A stretch of 64,000 nucleotides of DNA from Diprion similis (lineage: Eukaryota > Arthropoda > Insecta > Hymenoptera > Diprionidae). The first letter of the stretch is position 1. Each line of letters begins with the position of its first letter. The translations under genes were made by a program, and so were the position numbers. Under the pieces are notes generated by a model. The model had not been told where the DNA came from and did no database searches. It saw only the letters and a program-made list of their open reading frames with translations. This document shows, in pieces, positions 38,981-51,726 of the stretch. Where the stretch lies: contig NC_060113.1 of assembly GCF_021155765.1 (NCBI RefSeq), positions 1,540,501 to 1,604,500 of the forward strand. Direction: 5' to 3'.

Positions 38981-40177
38981 ATTAATTAAATAATTAATTA
39001 ATTATTTAATTATCCAACGACACGCGGTAATTAATTTATTTAATCTAGTGGGTGAAAAATTGTCAGCACGCCAAAGTTTTAGAAAATAAGTGATAAGAAT
39101 TTTAATGTACATATATACATATTTTTATGAAATTCAAACTTGTGTACACGTGTAGTATGTACGTGAGATGTGGAATGAACAAAGAAGAAAGGAAAGAAAG
39201 AAAGAAAAAAATTACGCGAAGGATAAAACGACGAGGTTAAAGTTACAAGCTAGAGAGTAACGTTATCTCGTAACGGAATATTAGGGAAAAAAAAAAACAT
39301 CACTGCATATTTTCTCATTCTCATTGCAATGCTTCTGAAGAAGGTGGAGTGGAGTTACACACCATAAATGAGACCTCGGACCTACAAGCCTACGTTTCCA
39401 TATATAACTATAATTACAACACGGTTTTGTACTGAATTTCAAACTATTCCAAAATCTCCAAATAAACCATATATATGTATATATATATATATATATTTAA
39501 GTTAGTAACGTATTTTATCGTAACGATTAATGCAGAGGAAAATTCGTTATCTCACATTTTTGGAACGGTACGTTTGAAATTGAATAAACCGTAATAAAAC
39601 GAAATAAACTAATATTTTTCTTAATAATACTAATTCTTTCGAAATAATTTTGAAAAATAAGAAAATAATAATTTTCTTCCTAAAATTTTCTTCACGATAA
39701 TAACGTTACTAACTTCAACCTCGTCGGAATAACGGTGTCTCTTCCTTACCAATCAACTTCGGCGCGATGAAAATTCCTATACAACCGGTTAAAGCGCGGT
39801 GCACTGCTCGTCTATTTTAATAAATAATGCTAGAGCAACGTAGGAAACCAAAAACGAAAAGAAAAAGAAAAGAAGAATAATAAAAATATAAAAAAAAAAT
39901 TATGAAGGAAAAGCGCAAGATTGCGATACATTTCAAATGATCCGTATAATTTCTGACCGTTGTAAATAATAATATCATTCAACGTGCCTCTCTCATTCAA
40001 GAGTCTTTTCTTGTCTGCAAACGGTGTGGTGTGATCTCATTCGCGCAGAGCCTCGAGACATTCACTATTTCTCAATTTGAGTAGGTATATGTATAAAGTA
40101 CGGTTGTATCTCTCTATCCTTAAACACTGCACGTAGTAATGCTTAAAGAATTGGTAAATACGTGTGTATTATATGTA

Positions 40178-40823
40178 TATGGGGTATTCCAAGCAAATAC
40201 GATCAGTATCAAAGTTATTTCATGTTTTTTTTTTTCTAATTTTCTATTCGGTAATAAATGCGACCTGAGTTTTTGTCAACCTTTATTATTAAACCGTTTA
40301 TTTTTTTTTTTTTCTAAATATTTCAAGTCGATTGGGAATGCCAATTTTTTAAAATTTGAAAAAATTCTGCAAAAATTTCAGTGCGTGACACAAAACACCA
40401 CCCCCCCGTTAAGGTAAACGTCGGGCGAATTTTTTTTTTCCACTTTTTTTTATCACCTAATTCGGAATTTTGAAATTTTTGAACCCAAAATTAACACAGA
40501 ATCAGATCGTCAGCGTCAATTTACTTGGAAATGTTTGGTTTCACCAATTCGATGATTCGCCACTCTAGTTAGTAAACATAATATTGAGTTTAAAAATTTT
40601 CAATTTCCGAATTAGGTGATAAAAAGGTAGAAAAAAATTTGGCAAAAATGGGCATTCGCAATTGATTTCAAATATTTATAAAAAATAAACGGTTGTATTA
40701 AAAAAAATGGAAAACAAATTCAGGTCTTGTTTTTTTACCGAGTAGAATGTTAGAAAAAAATATTAAACGATTTTGAGATGGTCGGGGTTTAACACTGATA
40801 GAGTTGGCGTGGAATATCCCATA
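40178..40823. repeat. Large foldback transposon-like element
   Basis: The ends GGGTATTCCAAGCAAATACGATCAGT (split words, from 40182) and the reverse complement of 40793-40820 (GGGATATTCCACGCCAAC...) match. Further inverted pairs run inwards: TATTCGGTAATAAA...GACCTGA (about 40247) with 40718-40748, AAACCGTTTATTTTT...AATGCC (about 40293) with 40650-40695, and TTATCACCTAATTCGGA (about 40450) with 40600-40622. The arms are about 280 bases each around a short centre. The flanks are TATA-rich, so a target duplication cannot be told. There is no transposase ORF, so it is non-autonomous. Confidence 0.82.
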
Positions 40824-41196
40824 TTGTATATATATATATCTTTAAAAGTGTAATGCGTATAGGCCTGTAGTCGGGTGTCCATGAACTCGATATTTAAATT
40901 CAAAATTCGATGGGAACTCGGTTGTTTTTCCATATTATTGGTTCTTTCACAATATATTACAAGAAAATATGTAAATTTTAATATTCGTAATTTGGCAGTG
41001 TCGAAACGTTGATCTTTCAGAATCATGATATTACCTCAACTTTACTTTTAATTCCGGAACTTTGAGCCTCCGGTTTTCCGACAATTAAAAAAACTCTGTA
41101 ATTTCTTAAAACTTTCATTTCCTTACATCAATTAAATCTCGCCACCAAATAACTCCAAATTAGCCGTTTTAGAAACTTTTCAATATTTGATTCCGA

Positions 41197-41224
41197 ATCG
41201 ATTTTTCTAACGAGAAAAATCGAT
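41197..41224. repeat. Perfect 12-bp hairpin with 4-base loop
   Basis: ATCGATTTTTCT and AGAAAAATCGAT are exact reverse complements around AACG. The surrounding 41.2-41.3 kb repeats the word ATCGATT several times. Confidence 0.7.
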
Positions 41225-41874
41225 CATTCTTATCGATTCTCCAGTCTTCGATTATCCACAGAATCGATTCTCTAACCTGTTTCTGGGTTACGGGTTCCTA
41301 TTTCCAAGGAAATATAATAATGAAAAATCTTATCAAATCAAACCGAGACACGCGAAAATATTAAAGCGCTAGAACGCTTGGATAAAATGATAACTAATCC
41401 CCAAAGTAAACAGTATATACCCATTGAGGTTAGGATTTTAGTTATCCCGCTAATTTGTAGTTTAGACTTTTTTGGGTCACGTGACACGAAAAGATCGATC
41501 TTTCACGTCCCCTTCGAGTCTCAACGGAATCGATTTCCGCACATCCGATTCCGGATCAATAGCGTTATCACAAGATCGAGCATCCCTGATTCAAGGTGAC
41601 ATATTCCAGATGATAATCATCAATCCGAACAAAACGAATCAGGAACTCCACGCTTGATCGGTGTCATAATAATACCAGACGTTCAAGCCAATAATATCGA
41701 CATTCCAATTCTCCTTCTCGTCGTCAAATAAAGCCGATCGAGTGACTTAAGTCAACCCGACTTGACTCTAATCGGCACAATCACAGCACGTGACTTAACC
41801 AAAAAATGAACAAAGGACGTCTCAGGTGAGGGAAGTCTAGAGTGAAAAGCTCTATCAGAATCCTTGTTTTTTAC

Positions 41875-42060
41875 CTGGACTAAACGTTCCGCTGGGGTCC
41901 GTCAGTTTGGCTGTATTCTAAAGACCGCAAACTCCTCCGCTTCTCTCCTCCCCCCTCCCTCCCTCCTCGCTGCCCTTGACGTATAACTTTCCAAAATTGT
42001 CTACTTCCCACTTCCACGATCAGCGCTCTGCAGCAGCAAGCTGTCTAGTCGAGCATTCAG
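41875..42060 (-). other. Candidate untranslated first exon of the PPxY membrane-protein gene
   Basis: On the minus strand a GA-rich, GC-elevated stretch ends in ...TTTAGTCCAG followed by a GTAAAA donor at 41874-41873. The next minus-strand acceptor with coding support is the one two bases before the ATG at 25548, about 16 kb away. The exon has no long ORF, as expected for a 5' UTR. The 5' limit given is a guess. The plus strand here also looks like a promoter/5' UTR (ATTCAGCGAGTG... then AAAACCAGCAAAAG), so the direction is not certain. Confidence 0.3.
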
Positions 42061-45000
42061 CGAGTGTAGTAAAAACCAGCAAAAGTAATCAAGACGTCTA
42101 ATAACTGTTATAATATTTATTAAAACTCACTCTCGTCGGTGTGATCGTTATATAAAAAAAAAAAAAAAAAAATATAATCCAACGAGTTCAAAGTTTCTTC
42201 CCCGTGTATAAATTATTGTTTAAAAATAATTATCATTACTTATTAGTCGTTATTATTATTATTATTATTATTATTATACGAGTTTATTTTTAATCGATCA
42301 ATTCTCACGTGGTCAACGCAGTCAACGATCTTCAACGCCGGATTGCGTGATCGGGGAATTTTTATTTATTTATTTATTTATTTATTTTTATAAATTTTTA
42401 TGATCTTTATCCACCACCGAGTGATTTTCAATTATGTATATCTATATACGTATACAATTGTATATATATATATATATTATACACACATGATATAAGACGG
42501 CTTTGATACGAGTCGGTTGTCTAAGATCAAGCAAAACGCGTGTACGAAATCCGTTCTTAAGGCAACGACATAGCGGCTCCGACCCGTTTGGCGGACTCCG
42601 CGCGACTGAATCAGAATCCGTTCGGTCGGCGGCATTCAAACACCCGAAGAATCGGTTGTTGCCGTTGTGTGTACGTGCGTACCTACACCTACATAGAATT
42701 GTTGTCTGCGTGTCTGTGTGTTTAGGTGTAACATGAGACACAGACACACGCAAACAGCGTCGCCTCGTCTCTCGCAATCCCGACCCGCACCCGTCGTCGA
42801 CTTCGTTGCCTCTCTGTTATTCCGCTCTTATAGTTAGAGAGATGCTAACTGTATTATATTATTATTATAGAAGAAGAGTTTATTTTTATTTTTTGTTTAT
42901 TTATTTTTCTTACTGCCTTTTTTTTTTTCTTTTCTTCTTTTTCTTTTCTTTCATCTTCGACATGTGCGTGAACTATATGTATACAACTGTAAAAAAATTT
43001 TTAGTTTTATTTACGCATATAAATTGTCAGGTTATTATTACCAGATTTCGGATTATTCTCGATTAGAAAATAAAAAATATACACTCGATATATGTACTGA
43101 TGCTTCCTTATATTACTATATATATATATATATGTATATACAGTATACACATAGCATAATAAAATTATAGAAAAAGTATAATATGATTGTGAGGTATGTT
43201 AGAAAAAATAAAATAAATAAATAAAGGTTAAAAAAAAGTCTGTACAAATTTTATAGTGATAATAATGTTTTTCAGAGATGCAGAGTGTAATGTATATGTA
43301 TATTGTATAATTCAAGTTTGTATCGTTATCTCGATTCGACCGATAATTGCGGAAAAGTCGATGACTTAATACGCGAATTATTATTATACATACATACATG
43401 CATATGTATACCTATACCTATAATAATTTATTATACCTATAGTATATATATAAATATGTTTACTAGAGTGGCCCTTCATATTGGTAAATATAAGATAAAA
43501 AAATAAAAAATTTCTCTCACCCGTTAAATTGATTCGAAATGCTGAAAAATGATTTTTGATATTCTTCTTTTATTTTTAATTTATGTAACTTTTAATATTC
43601 AATTAAATACAAAAAATTAGTTTAATAAAAAAAAAAAATGCAAATCTTTTGTTACGTCAATAAGAAATCTTTCAAAATTTATTGCAATTAATTCACAATA
43701 TTCAATATCAAATAATCGTTTTTAATTATAGATAAAATGAAAGATTATTATTTGAATCAAATTCAAGAAGCAAAAATAAGGAACGTTTTAAGGAAAATTT
43801 TCAATGTGACAAAAAAAAAAAAAGGTGAAACTTTTGCAAAAATGAGCTGGAAATTAATGTAAAATTTCCGGTTTTTTGATCCCATTATTTTCGCTCTTTA
43901 GGACGCTAATCAGAGACTTTCCAAAGATGAATAATTTATTGTTAACGACGAATCACGATTTCCGTGAAAAGGTGAGAAATGTTTCCTCAATTTCTCCGAG
44001 CATTGTAAACTTTTTCCGGAAAGCTGATGAGTGAGTACTTGGGTAAATACTTGAGTCGGTTTCGATCTTACTAATATTTATTCTTGCGGTATCGCGTCAA
44101 CTCAATGACGCAATTGGTGTAGAGATACACGCGATAAATGGTAACTGTTTAGTTAACTGCGATCGCAATTATATAGGAAGAGTCGCGAGTTCGAAGAAGG
44201 GATCAACAGGATAATTTTTCCTGAACCGCAATTCCGTTTGCACTGACAAAATTTCGTCGTTTCGTTAAATGAGAAAAATTTCATTTTCTCATAACAACCT
44301 TTCCAATATTCTCACATTTTTTTGTTTATTCGTAAATTTTTTTATTTTAGTAATTTTTTTTTTTTTAACCAACATTACAGATCATCTCAATTTTTGAGTG
44401 AAAATCAAAGAAACTTATAGGCAAAAAAATTTATCCACTCTAGATTTTCTGCATTCAATTTATACACAAATCTGTTTTATTTTGTAAAAAGTATTATTAA
44501 TTCTTTCGGTTACAATTTGGCGATAAATGAAAATAGCAAAAACGCTGCGTACCGTGTAGCCACAATTATAAAAAACATCGAACGGTTAATTAATTTTCTT
44601 CTATTTCTTCCCGAGCTTCTCTTCCCTTATCTTATACATACTTAAATATACGAATACAAATTGTGTAATTAAAATGACTACACTTATAATATACATATTA
44701 TACGTATAATTAATGATAATTTACATATCTATGTAAGTATGGTAGATAAATTCTCGTATGTATGTACACTTGAAGCGACCTCGTCTTGTTAGCTACGGTT
44801 AAATTTGAATAGGTTAAATAGTTTCGAAATTTCATCATCGCGTCGTTATCGTGATAACTGAATTACGGAATTGCGGGCATCGATATATGTATCTGTAAAA
44901 ATTTGCGTATCCTCAAAGCAGACCGTAAATACGGTGTATAAATTTTTTCAGTTATTCCACATCCTTGATTAAACACTTGCTAAATATACAAAATAAATAG

Positions 45001-48000
45001 TCGAATCTGAATACTATACTGATACTGCAAAATACCTCATAATTTTCAAACTCTGCGTATTTATCTTGGATAAACAAATTATTCCCACTTACACCGGCCT
45101 CGTATACACTTTATGTTAATTAGAAAAAAAAAAGTTACAATTGTTTCTAAGTCATAATGTCTTTTCCGTGTCATTGTTACCATTAAACAATAAGAGGATT
45201 TGTTCTATACTTAAGATTTGTGCAAAAATCGCGGTTACAACTCGCCTTATTATTTCTCATTCTTCGTCATTCGACATTGCCAATCATCGCCAATATATGC
45301 AGGCTACTACATATAGGTACCCGGCAAGGCCATGTTTGCCCATAACAATTTACAGAGAAGAGAACTACGTCCCTCCATACATCAAATTGTTCTAAACAGA
45401 CCTTCGTTCCGTCATTGTAATGAATAATATTTGAAAAAAGGATATTACGCAGACCGCGATACAAGCAGCATTCAAATTCTGCCTCGAAATTTTATCACAA
45501 TATATATTCATTTTTGAGAGCCTGTTAATTTTGGTCGGAATCAAGCCACTTGCCGTTATGTCGGTAGAATTATTGGTATCTATTGGTTCAATAGTTGACA
45601 AGAATACTAATTTTGTACAATAGTTGACGTTAAAAACGTTATTTCTTGTCAAGTGATCGGAAATTTTCCGGAAAATTTCGATGTTTCGGTAAAGAAGATG
45701 GCATGAATTTTAAAAAATATTACATTTTTTTCATTTTTCAACCATTATTTCATAGTGAAAATGAAAAAAAATCGTTAAAATTTGAAAAATATTAATTTTT
45801 AACCTTCAATAACTTTGGAACCAGTAGATTTACGAAAAAATCACAGGAAACCTTTTTTATAGACCGATAAATTTCTTGCAAAAATATGTATTGTTCTTTA
45901 CGATACGCCAATTCGTTGTTGAGCAATAAATTTTAAAAAATAAAAAAGAAAAAAATTTACCATATCATTTAAACGGGAAATGGAAAATCGCAAATAGGCA
46001 CCTTTTAATATTAATATTAAGAGCTCAAACTTTAAACAGAATGTTGTATTCGTGATTTTCAACGATATTGTCACGGTGACTAACGAAAATAAAAATAGTC
46101 ATTTTTTTGGCCCACCCTAATACGATATATATATATATATATATACGTATATATTTATTATATACATATATATGTAGTATTCGCACAATGTGCGCAATTT
46201 CACTATACATATAATATTCTTCAAGGTTAATATTTTCGCGGAGTGAATTGAACAGCCACGCCACGCGACAATCGCACAATAATTATCCTTCTCGCACGCA
46301 AACACTTGCACAATATGCCGCATATAATAATTGCACCCTGCGCCTACGTACAATATCCATGTTATATATACATATATGTATAGGCATAGATTGCGTAGGT
46401 GGATGTGTAGACATTATATATATATATATTATGTTCACGATCGCCTCTAAATTGCCGTTGTGTATACATTCGATTTGTGAATGTATACGTATATATAATG
46501 TATGTATGGACATTGTACAATATAATATAATGAAAGAAGAAACGTCGACAGAGCTTGATATCCTCCACGGAGCTGAAGTTGTTAATGTGCTAAACCACCT
46601 CCGTAGCCGTGCGCGTTTCCGCATTCAAACCCGCAGACTCGACCTTCGATCGAGATCGAAAAGGCAACTTCAAAGTTACACTCGTTTACAAGTATATAAA
46701 TACTCGTACATATACATATATCAATAAGTCGAATACAACTCGTTAATGGTGATAAATAATAATAATAAATAAAGAATTGATGATTGAATTTTCGATTTTT
46801 TTCCTCTTTCCTCATTCGAGATCGAGGTGAACCGCTATAATTCATTTACAAGTATACCCCTACTTCCGTTCATCATTCGTGGAAGAAAACCGGTCGAATT
46901 TCGCATTTTGCTAGAGCTGTAGGGAAATTTTTTGTACGTATATTATACGTCCTTGTTGTATATATATATATATGTATTTATTTATCAGGTTTAACCTTAT
47001 AAGTATAATAAGGGGGGAAAATGAGGCGAAAGGTGCCACTTTGTAGGCCATAATCTCCGCATACATATGCGTACAAGCGTGCACGCGGTGAAACACTGAA
47101 AAAATCGATCGATGGATCCGTCGATGCGAGAATAGAACATAAGTAATAATTTATTAACCCCTAAGTGAGTCGGTGCATGGCTAAAGCAGTCGCAGCTTTT
47201 TTCATTAAAATTTTCAGGCCTCCGATACTAATTATACTTACTTTAAGGGCATAAGATGAATTGTGGTATAATAAAATACAAAAGCGTCTGCATCGCGGTT
47301 CGATAATGCCGGCGATAATTTCTAATTCAGGTTAAGGTAATAACTTTGTGTATTTTAAATTTCAGCAATTTTTATGAAATTTCTTATATTACAGCAATTG
47401 CAGGAAAATAAAAACGAAATTTTCCTTTCAGTGCCCTTGATACGATAACGATGTTATTTGTTTTATTTATTTATTTTTTTTTCTTTATACTCGTATCTTT
47501 CCACTCTTAAATTTCTCACCTCTTGCCGCACACATTTTTAACGGAACTATAAATTCATCGTACGTTTTCCATACGACGACCCACTTGCGTTCTGTCACCT
47601 CGCGCTCGCTTATCGACCACGTGCCACCGATACTTACACACGTGTGGCTATACATCTTGTACCATGACATTACACTCGCTTGTAAAACGCCGTACGTATG
47701 TACACGCAGTGTATATTTAACCAAAAAATTTCGTTTTAATTACACCATTGAGATAGTACGACGCGAAGTTGTTATACAGTTTATATAATTATAATACAGG
47801 TATAATGAAGATGAATCGTCGTATGAAGATGCGTATAAGCGCGAGAATCGCTGCACCTGAATGCAGCTGCGCATTTATTTCTTGTCTGTATAAAATGAAA
47901 AAAGTAATCCAATTCGAAATTCAAATATCCTGATGAAACAAAAAGCTGCAGGGTCTTGAAATTAAAGTGTCCGTACACTTTGGAGAAAATTTTTAGCCGT

Positions 48001-51000
48001 TTGTTTCCTTTTCCGCAATCAGACACCCACGCATCCATCCATCCGTGGCTATCGGTTTTAAAAGCTTTTGCGGTGTATTGTTTGCCGTTATAGCGTTACA
48101 TTCGCTGCCGGAAACGAAAGGCAAAAGGAACTATAAGCCAGAGAACCTGCAGCCTTCTCTTGTCATCTCGCTTCGCGCACAAAAGACGATCGCGATTTGA
48201 AAAATGGATTTAACCGGCACGCGTTCGATTAGCTGTCGCTGTTCAAATTAATACTTCTTTTCCGCGTTATTTTCCGCCGTTTGAACGATTCACGGCGTAG
48301 GGACTTCGTTCGTCGACATGTGAATATTCGAGATTGAGAGATCGTGAACGTATAACGGAATTTTCGATTACATTTCAGACGAACCGATGCCCGTGGTAAA
48401 GGAATTTTGCTAATATGGCGCCGGGATGATCCAGTCGTTGCTTTATTCTGAGCCGACCGCATTCAACCAAATCGGATGACAAAAATCCAAACAGCTATGT
48501 ATTCGACCGAGGATTTTGACTTCGAAGAGAATTCATACGTTGATAGTTTAGTTCTAATCTCGATTATCTGAAATTGATTGATTGGCTATCTTCACTCGGT
48601 TATATTTTTGCCGGAGACACTTTCGGCTTACATGATCGATCAATCAATGCGCAGCTGTGTTCAAGGGAAAGAAAGTAAGCGTGCAAAAATTTCACATACG
48701 ATATGCAGAAAAGAAAAGTCTAAGTCTAAGAAAAAAAGAAAGTGCATCGATAATGAGGCGATTAGAAGTGAAATTAATAAATTAGTCACCCCGAGTATGC
48801 CTGAGCGATGCATCGGCGATTCCCGCGCCGTTAGCCTGCATCATTCGTCCTCCTTTTATAGCTTGGATTATGCAAGAACTGCGCGCTACGACTGTTCGAT
48901 AATATTTGAAATATTTCCAAAAATTTTACACAACAAGAAAAAAAGTATTTGTTACGTAAAAACCGGTCGCGATTCGATCAAACACCGTAATGTATATTAC
49001 ACAAGGCCAACGAATGAATGCTGAATACCCGCACTGATCGTCTTCGAATAAAGCAGAGGAACACGGATTGCGATGTAAACAACGAATTGGCGATGCGGAG
49101 GGGGGCATGAGAGGTTAGGTTTGGCACGCGATAACAGGTTGTAAACGGTCCACGCGGTCGGCACAAGTGCGAAATCGTTCCGATGTCTTTGCTAATTGGA
49201 TCTTAGCACCCCGCTAACAACTCGGGCAGTAATACTCGGGGCGATAAAACCTCGACCTCTAGCCGCCCCGGCTTAGGCCACGTGGAACGCTATCCTACGT
49301 TTGCGCGATTATTGTGAGCTGTACATTCTAGAGGTAAGAAATGCACACGCGCACCTGCTCAGGGTGCATCAAAGGGTACTTATAGCCCGCCTTTTGTTTC
49401 GTTTGTAGCTACATTCATACTGTCGGAGGCCATGTTGGAAATTGAAAGCACACGGCAATTCCGTGCACAAGACATCAGCCGATATCAATATGGCGCTGAT
49501 TGGCTCATTGGATATTGTTTTTAGAACTGGGTTTGTCTTGGATAATTTTTGAAAATTGACAAAGAAAAAGCCGCGCAATAACGAATGTTATTATTATCAG
49601 CATACCAATCGTAGCTCAGTCGTTGTGAGCGAGAAAAAAAAAAAAAAACTTGAAATTGAAATGTTACTGTATACCACTATTTTCTTTTTTTAATCATTTT
49701 TAGTCTAATAATAAATCCAGAATATCGACCAGGTTCTGCTTTAGGTTTATATAGGTAGGTTGCGGTAGCTTCGGATGCAATCTTGAATTTAAGTATCGAT
49801 CATAGACAAAAAGTTGTTATGACCATAATTATGGAGAATAAAATTTTCTATAAGTTTAGTTTTTCTTCTTCTTAATGCTACAAATTTAGTTAACATGACT
49901 ATTTTAGTAAAAACTTGAAAATCGGCGAAAATTCAATATGGCGGCCAAAGCTACTCGAGAATCTGGTCGAAAATCTGGATTCAGACCATTCAGACTACCA
50001 AATACCAATGCCCCTAATGATTAGACAAATAAACAGGTATAAAAATATAGGTACATACATTCCGTCTGGATTATCTGCGCATAATACGACTGACAATTAG
50101 ATGGTGATAACAACAACATCGGGGTGAAATTTTCCCGACGAAAAGTAAACACGACTGAAAGAGAGAGAGAAAGAGATGTACAATAACAATTAATAGAATA
50201 CGTAACTGAGTGTAAAAACAGAATAATAATCGTAAAGTACCTTATTTACCGTGCCAGTTATACTCCTCAACTTCGCTCAATTGTTTTCTCAAACTTCGAC
50301 GTAGTTTTGTTAGCTGAATATAATCGGACAATTGTGCTCACGGCGATGAGAGATATGAGATCGTCGAACCTAGAAACTTTGAAAACAGGCACGTAAAAAC
50401 AATCAGTCATCTCGTGCGTGGATCACTGAATGACGACCACCGATATGTCTGATCGTTCTGCGTCGGAAACTGGCCATATTTGAAATAATGAATCAGAGAG
50501 ACGATTTAGGAGGAATATCTTTTAAAAAAAAGATCTTTTTAGAAAAAAATTGCAGAAGAGATGCAGAAATTTTAAATAAAAGATTGATAACTTACGAATA
50601 GTGATGGCGTTACGAACCAACTAGAATAGAATTTTTTTTTTTTTAAATCTTTTTTTTTTTTTTTTTTTTAGATAACAATTGTGCTTGTGTTGATAACTAG
50701 AAGAGACAGCGACTATCCGCGTGATTTCTAAGGAATTTCGTTTACCCGCATGTCATTTCCATAGTTAAAAGCGAAAGAAACCTTTAAAGTTGTAAATTAG
50801 TTAGGTGATAAGGTGATCCTCTTTGCGATTGCGTTGAGTATAAAATTGAAATTATTTATACGTTTAGTTACGTAATAAATTTGATAAATGAAAATATGAT
50901 TATTTGTGGAAAAATATAAGCATCATTCATGTGACAATTGACAGCTTAAGATGATTACTATTGCACTCAGTTAGATGAAAAAGTGTCAAGTAACTCGGTA

Positions 51001-51726
51001 ATCGCAAGGTGTACTCTCGTCTGGGTGAGAAATAACAAATAATATTGTTCGTCTCTAATCCTCAATGTTTTTTATTGAGATAAAACGCAGACCTGCAGTA
51101 GTCTGCCGTTCTACCAAAATAAAAAGTGGCTAATTGTTATGTTTACAATAATAATGTAAAAAATTTATTCAATGGATGCACAATGTTGTCATTAACAATT
51201 TGATATTAGGCATACAATTCGAATCATACTCAAAGAAGTATGACACAGACATTTTGAATTTAAGTCAAATATGGAAATCATATAAACATAACTCTAAAAT
51301 TTGCACTCACACTTCAATATTTGCGAGTCAATCGAGGTTTTAAAACTTTAGCAATGCAATCCTGAAGGTGAATTAAATTTAGGTGGATAGATCTAAGAAA
51401 TCTATTTTTTTGGTTCATTCATCAGACTACTAGCTCTATACAATTAACAACTGTACAAAAAGCACTGTACATATATACACACACCGGCGGTATTAGTAGC
51501 GGTTTCCACTCACTGCATTCGGTACGGACAAAGTCCACTTTCACCATAATTTGGTCAATGGGAATGGGCGTAAGACGGAGAAACTGCACATAGCACAAAC
51601 TGGGCGCAGTCAGTACAACACGCCACAGAAGAGATTTTTTTTTTTAAATATAAGAAGAAAAATGTATACATATAATAAACCAAAGAATTAATAAAAATCT
51701 GTATTTTACACAAATTGAATTATCGT
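42061..51726. other. Non-coding interval, part 2
   Basis: About 9.7 kb hold no supported coding exon. GC-richer patches at 42510-42700, 48000-48450 and 49030-49330 look promoter-like. The last contains GGCTTAGGCCACGTGG and many CpG. Dispersed repeat copy B (45831-46108), (ATT)n at about 42248-42275, small (TA)n tracts and A/T homopolymers are present. An AATATGGCGGCC word at about 49935 resembles the degenerate family noted at 0.8 and 32 kb. The longest ORFs (for example plus 46248-46727) lack homology or splice context. Confidence 0.45.
45831..46108. repeat. Dispersed repeat, copy B
   Basis: Same orientation and block order as copy A (30797-31078). It ends in a T-run followed by GGCCCACCCTAATACGATATAT, after which a TA tract begins. 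The flanking TA tracts differ in side: copy A has its TA tract upstream, copy B downstream. Confidence 0.75.

Larger units (their letters stand above)
25551..41872. other. Long non-coding interval, possibly first intron of the PPxY gene (part 1)
   Basis: About 16 kb contain no exon I can support. The DNA is AT-rich and unusually dense in microsatellites: (TA)n, (CATA)n, (GA)n, (GT)n, (GAA)n, (ATT)n and (CTG)n. Long poly-C and poly-G runs and A/T homopolymers are also present. Copy A of a dispersed repeat (30797-31078), a degenerate repeat patch (32085-32350) and a foldback element (40178-40823) lie inside. All ORFs in this interval are repeat-derived or short and unsupported. The acceptor at 25553-25551 shows that a spliced 5' exon exists upstream, so part or all of this may be intronic. 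Confidence 0.5.

Noticed and set aside
42442-42777. Arg-rich minus-strand frame in a CpG-richer patch
   Set aside because: No homology or splice sites; the patch looks more like promoter or UTR sequence.
46248-46727. Plus-strand open frame of 159 codons in the gene-poor interval
   Set aside because: It overlaps TA/CA-rich DNA, its composition is Tyr/Ile/Cys-biased from the repeats, and it matches no family.
48578-49024. Plus-strand frame of 148 codons rich in Lys/Ser
   Set aside because: No recognised motif, no conserved start context and no adjacent exons.
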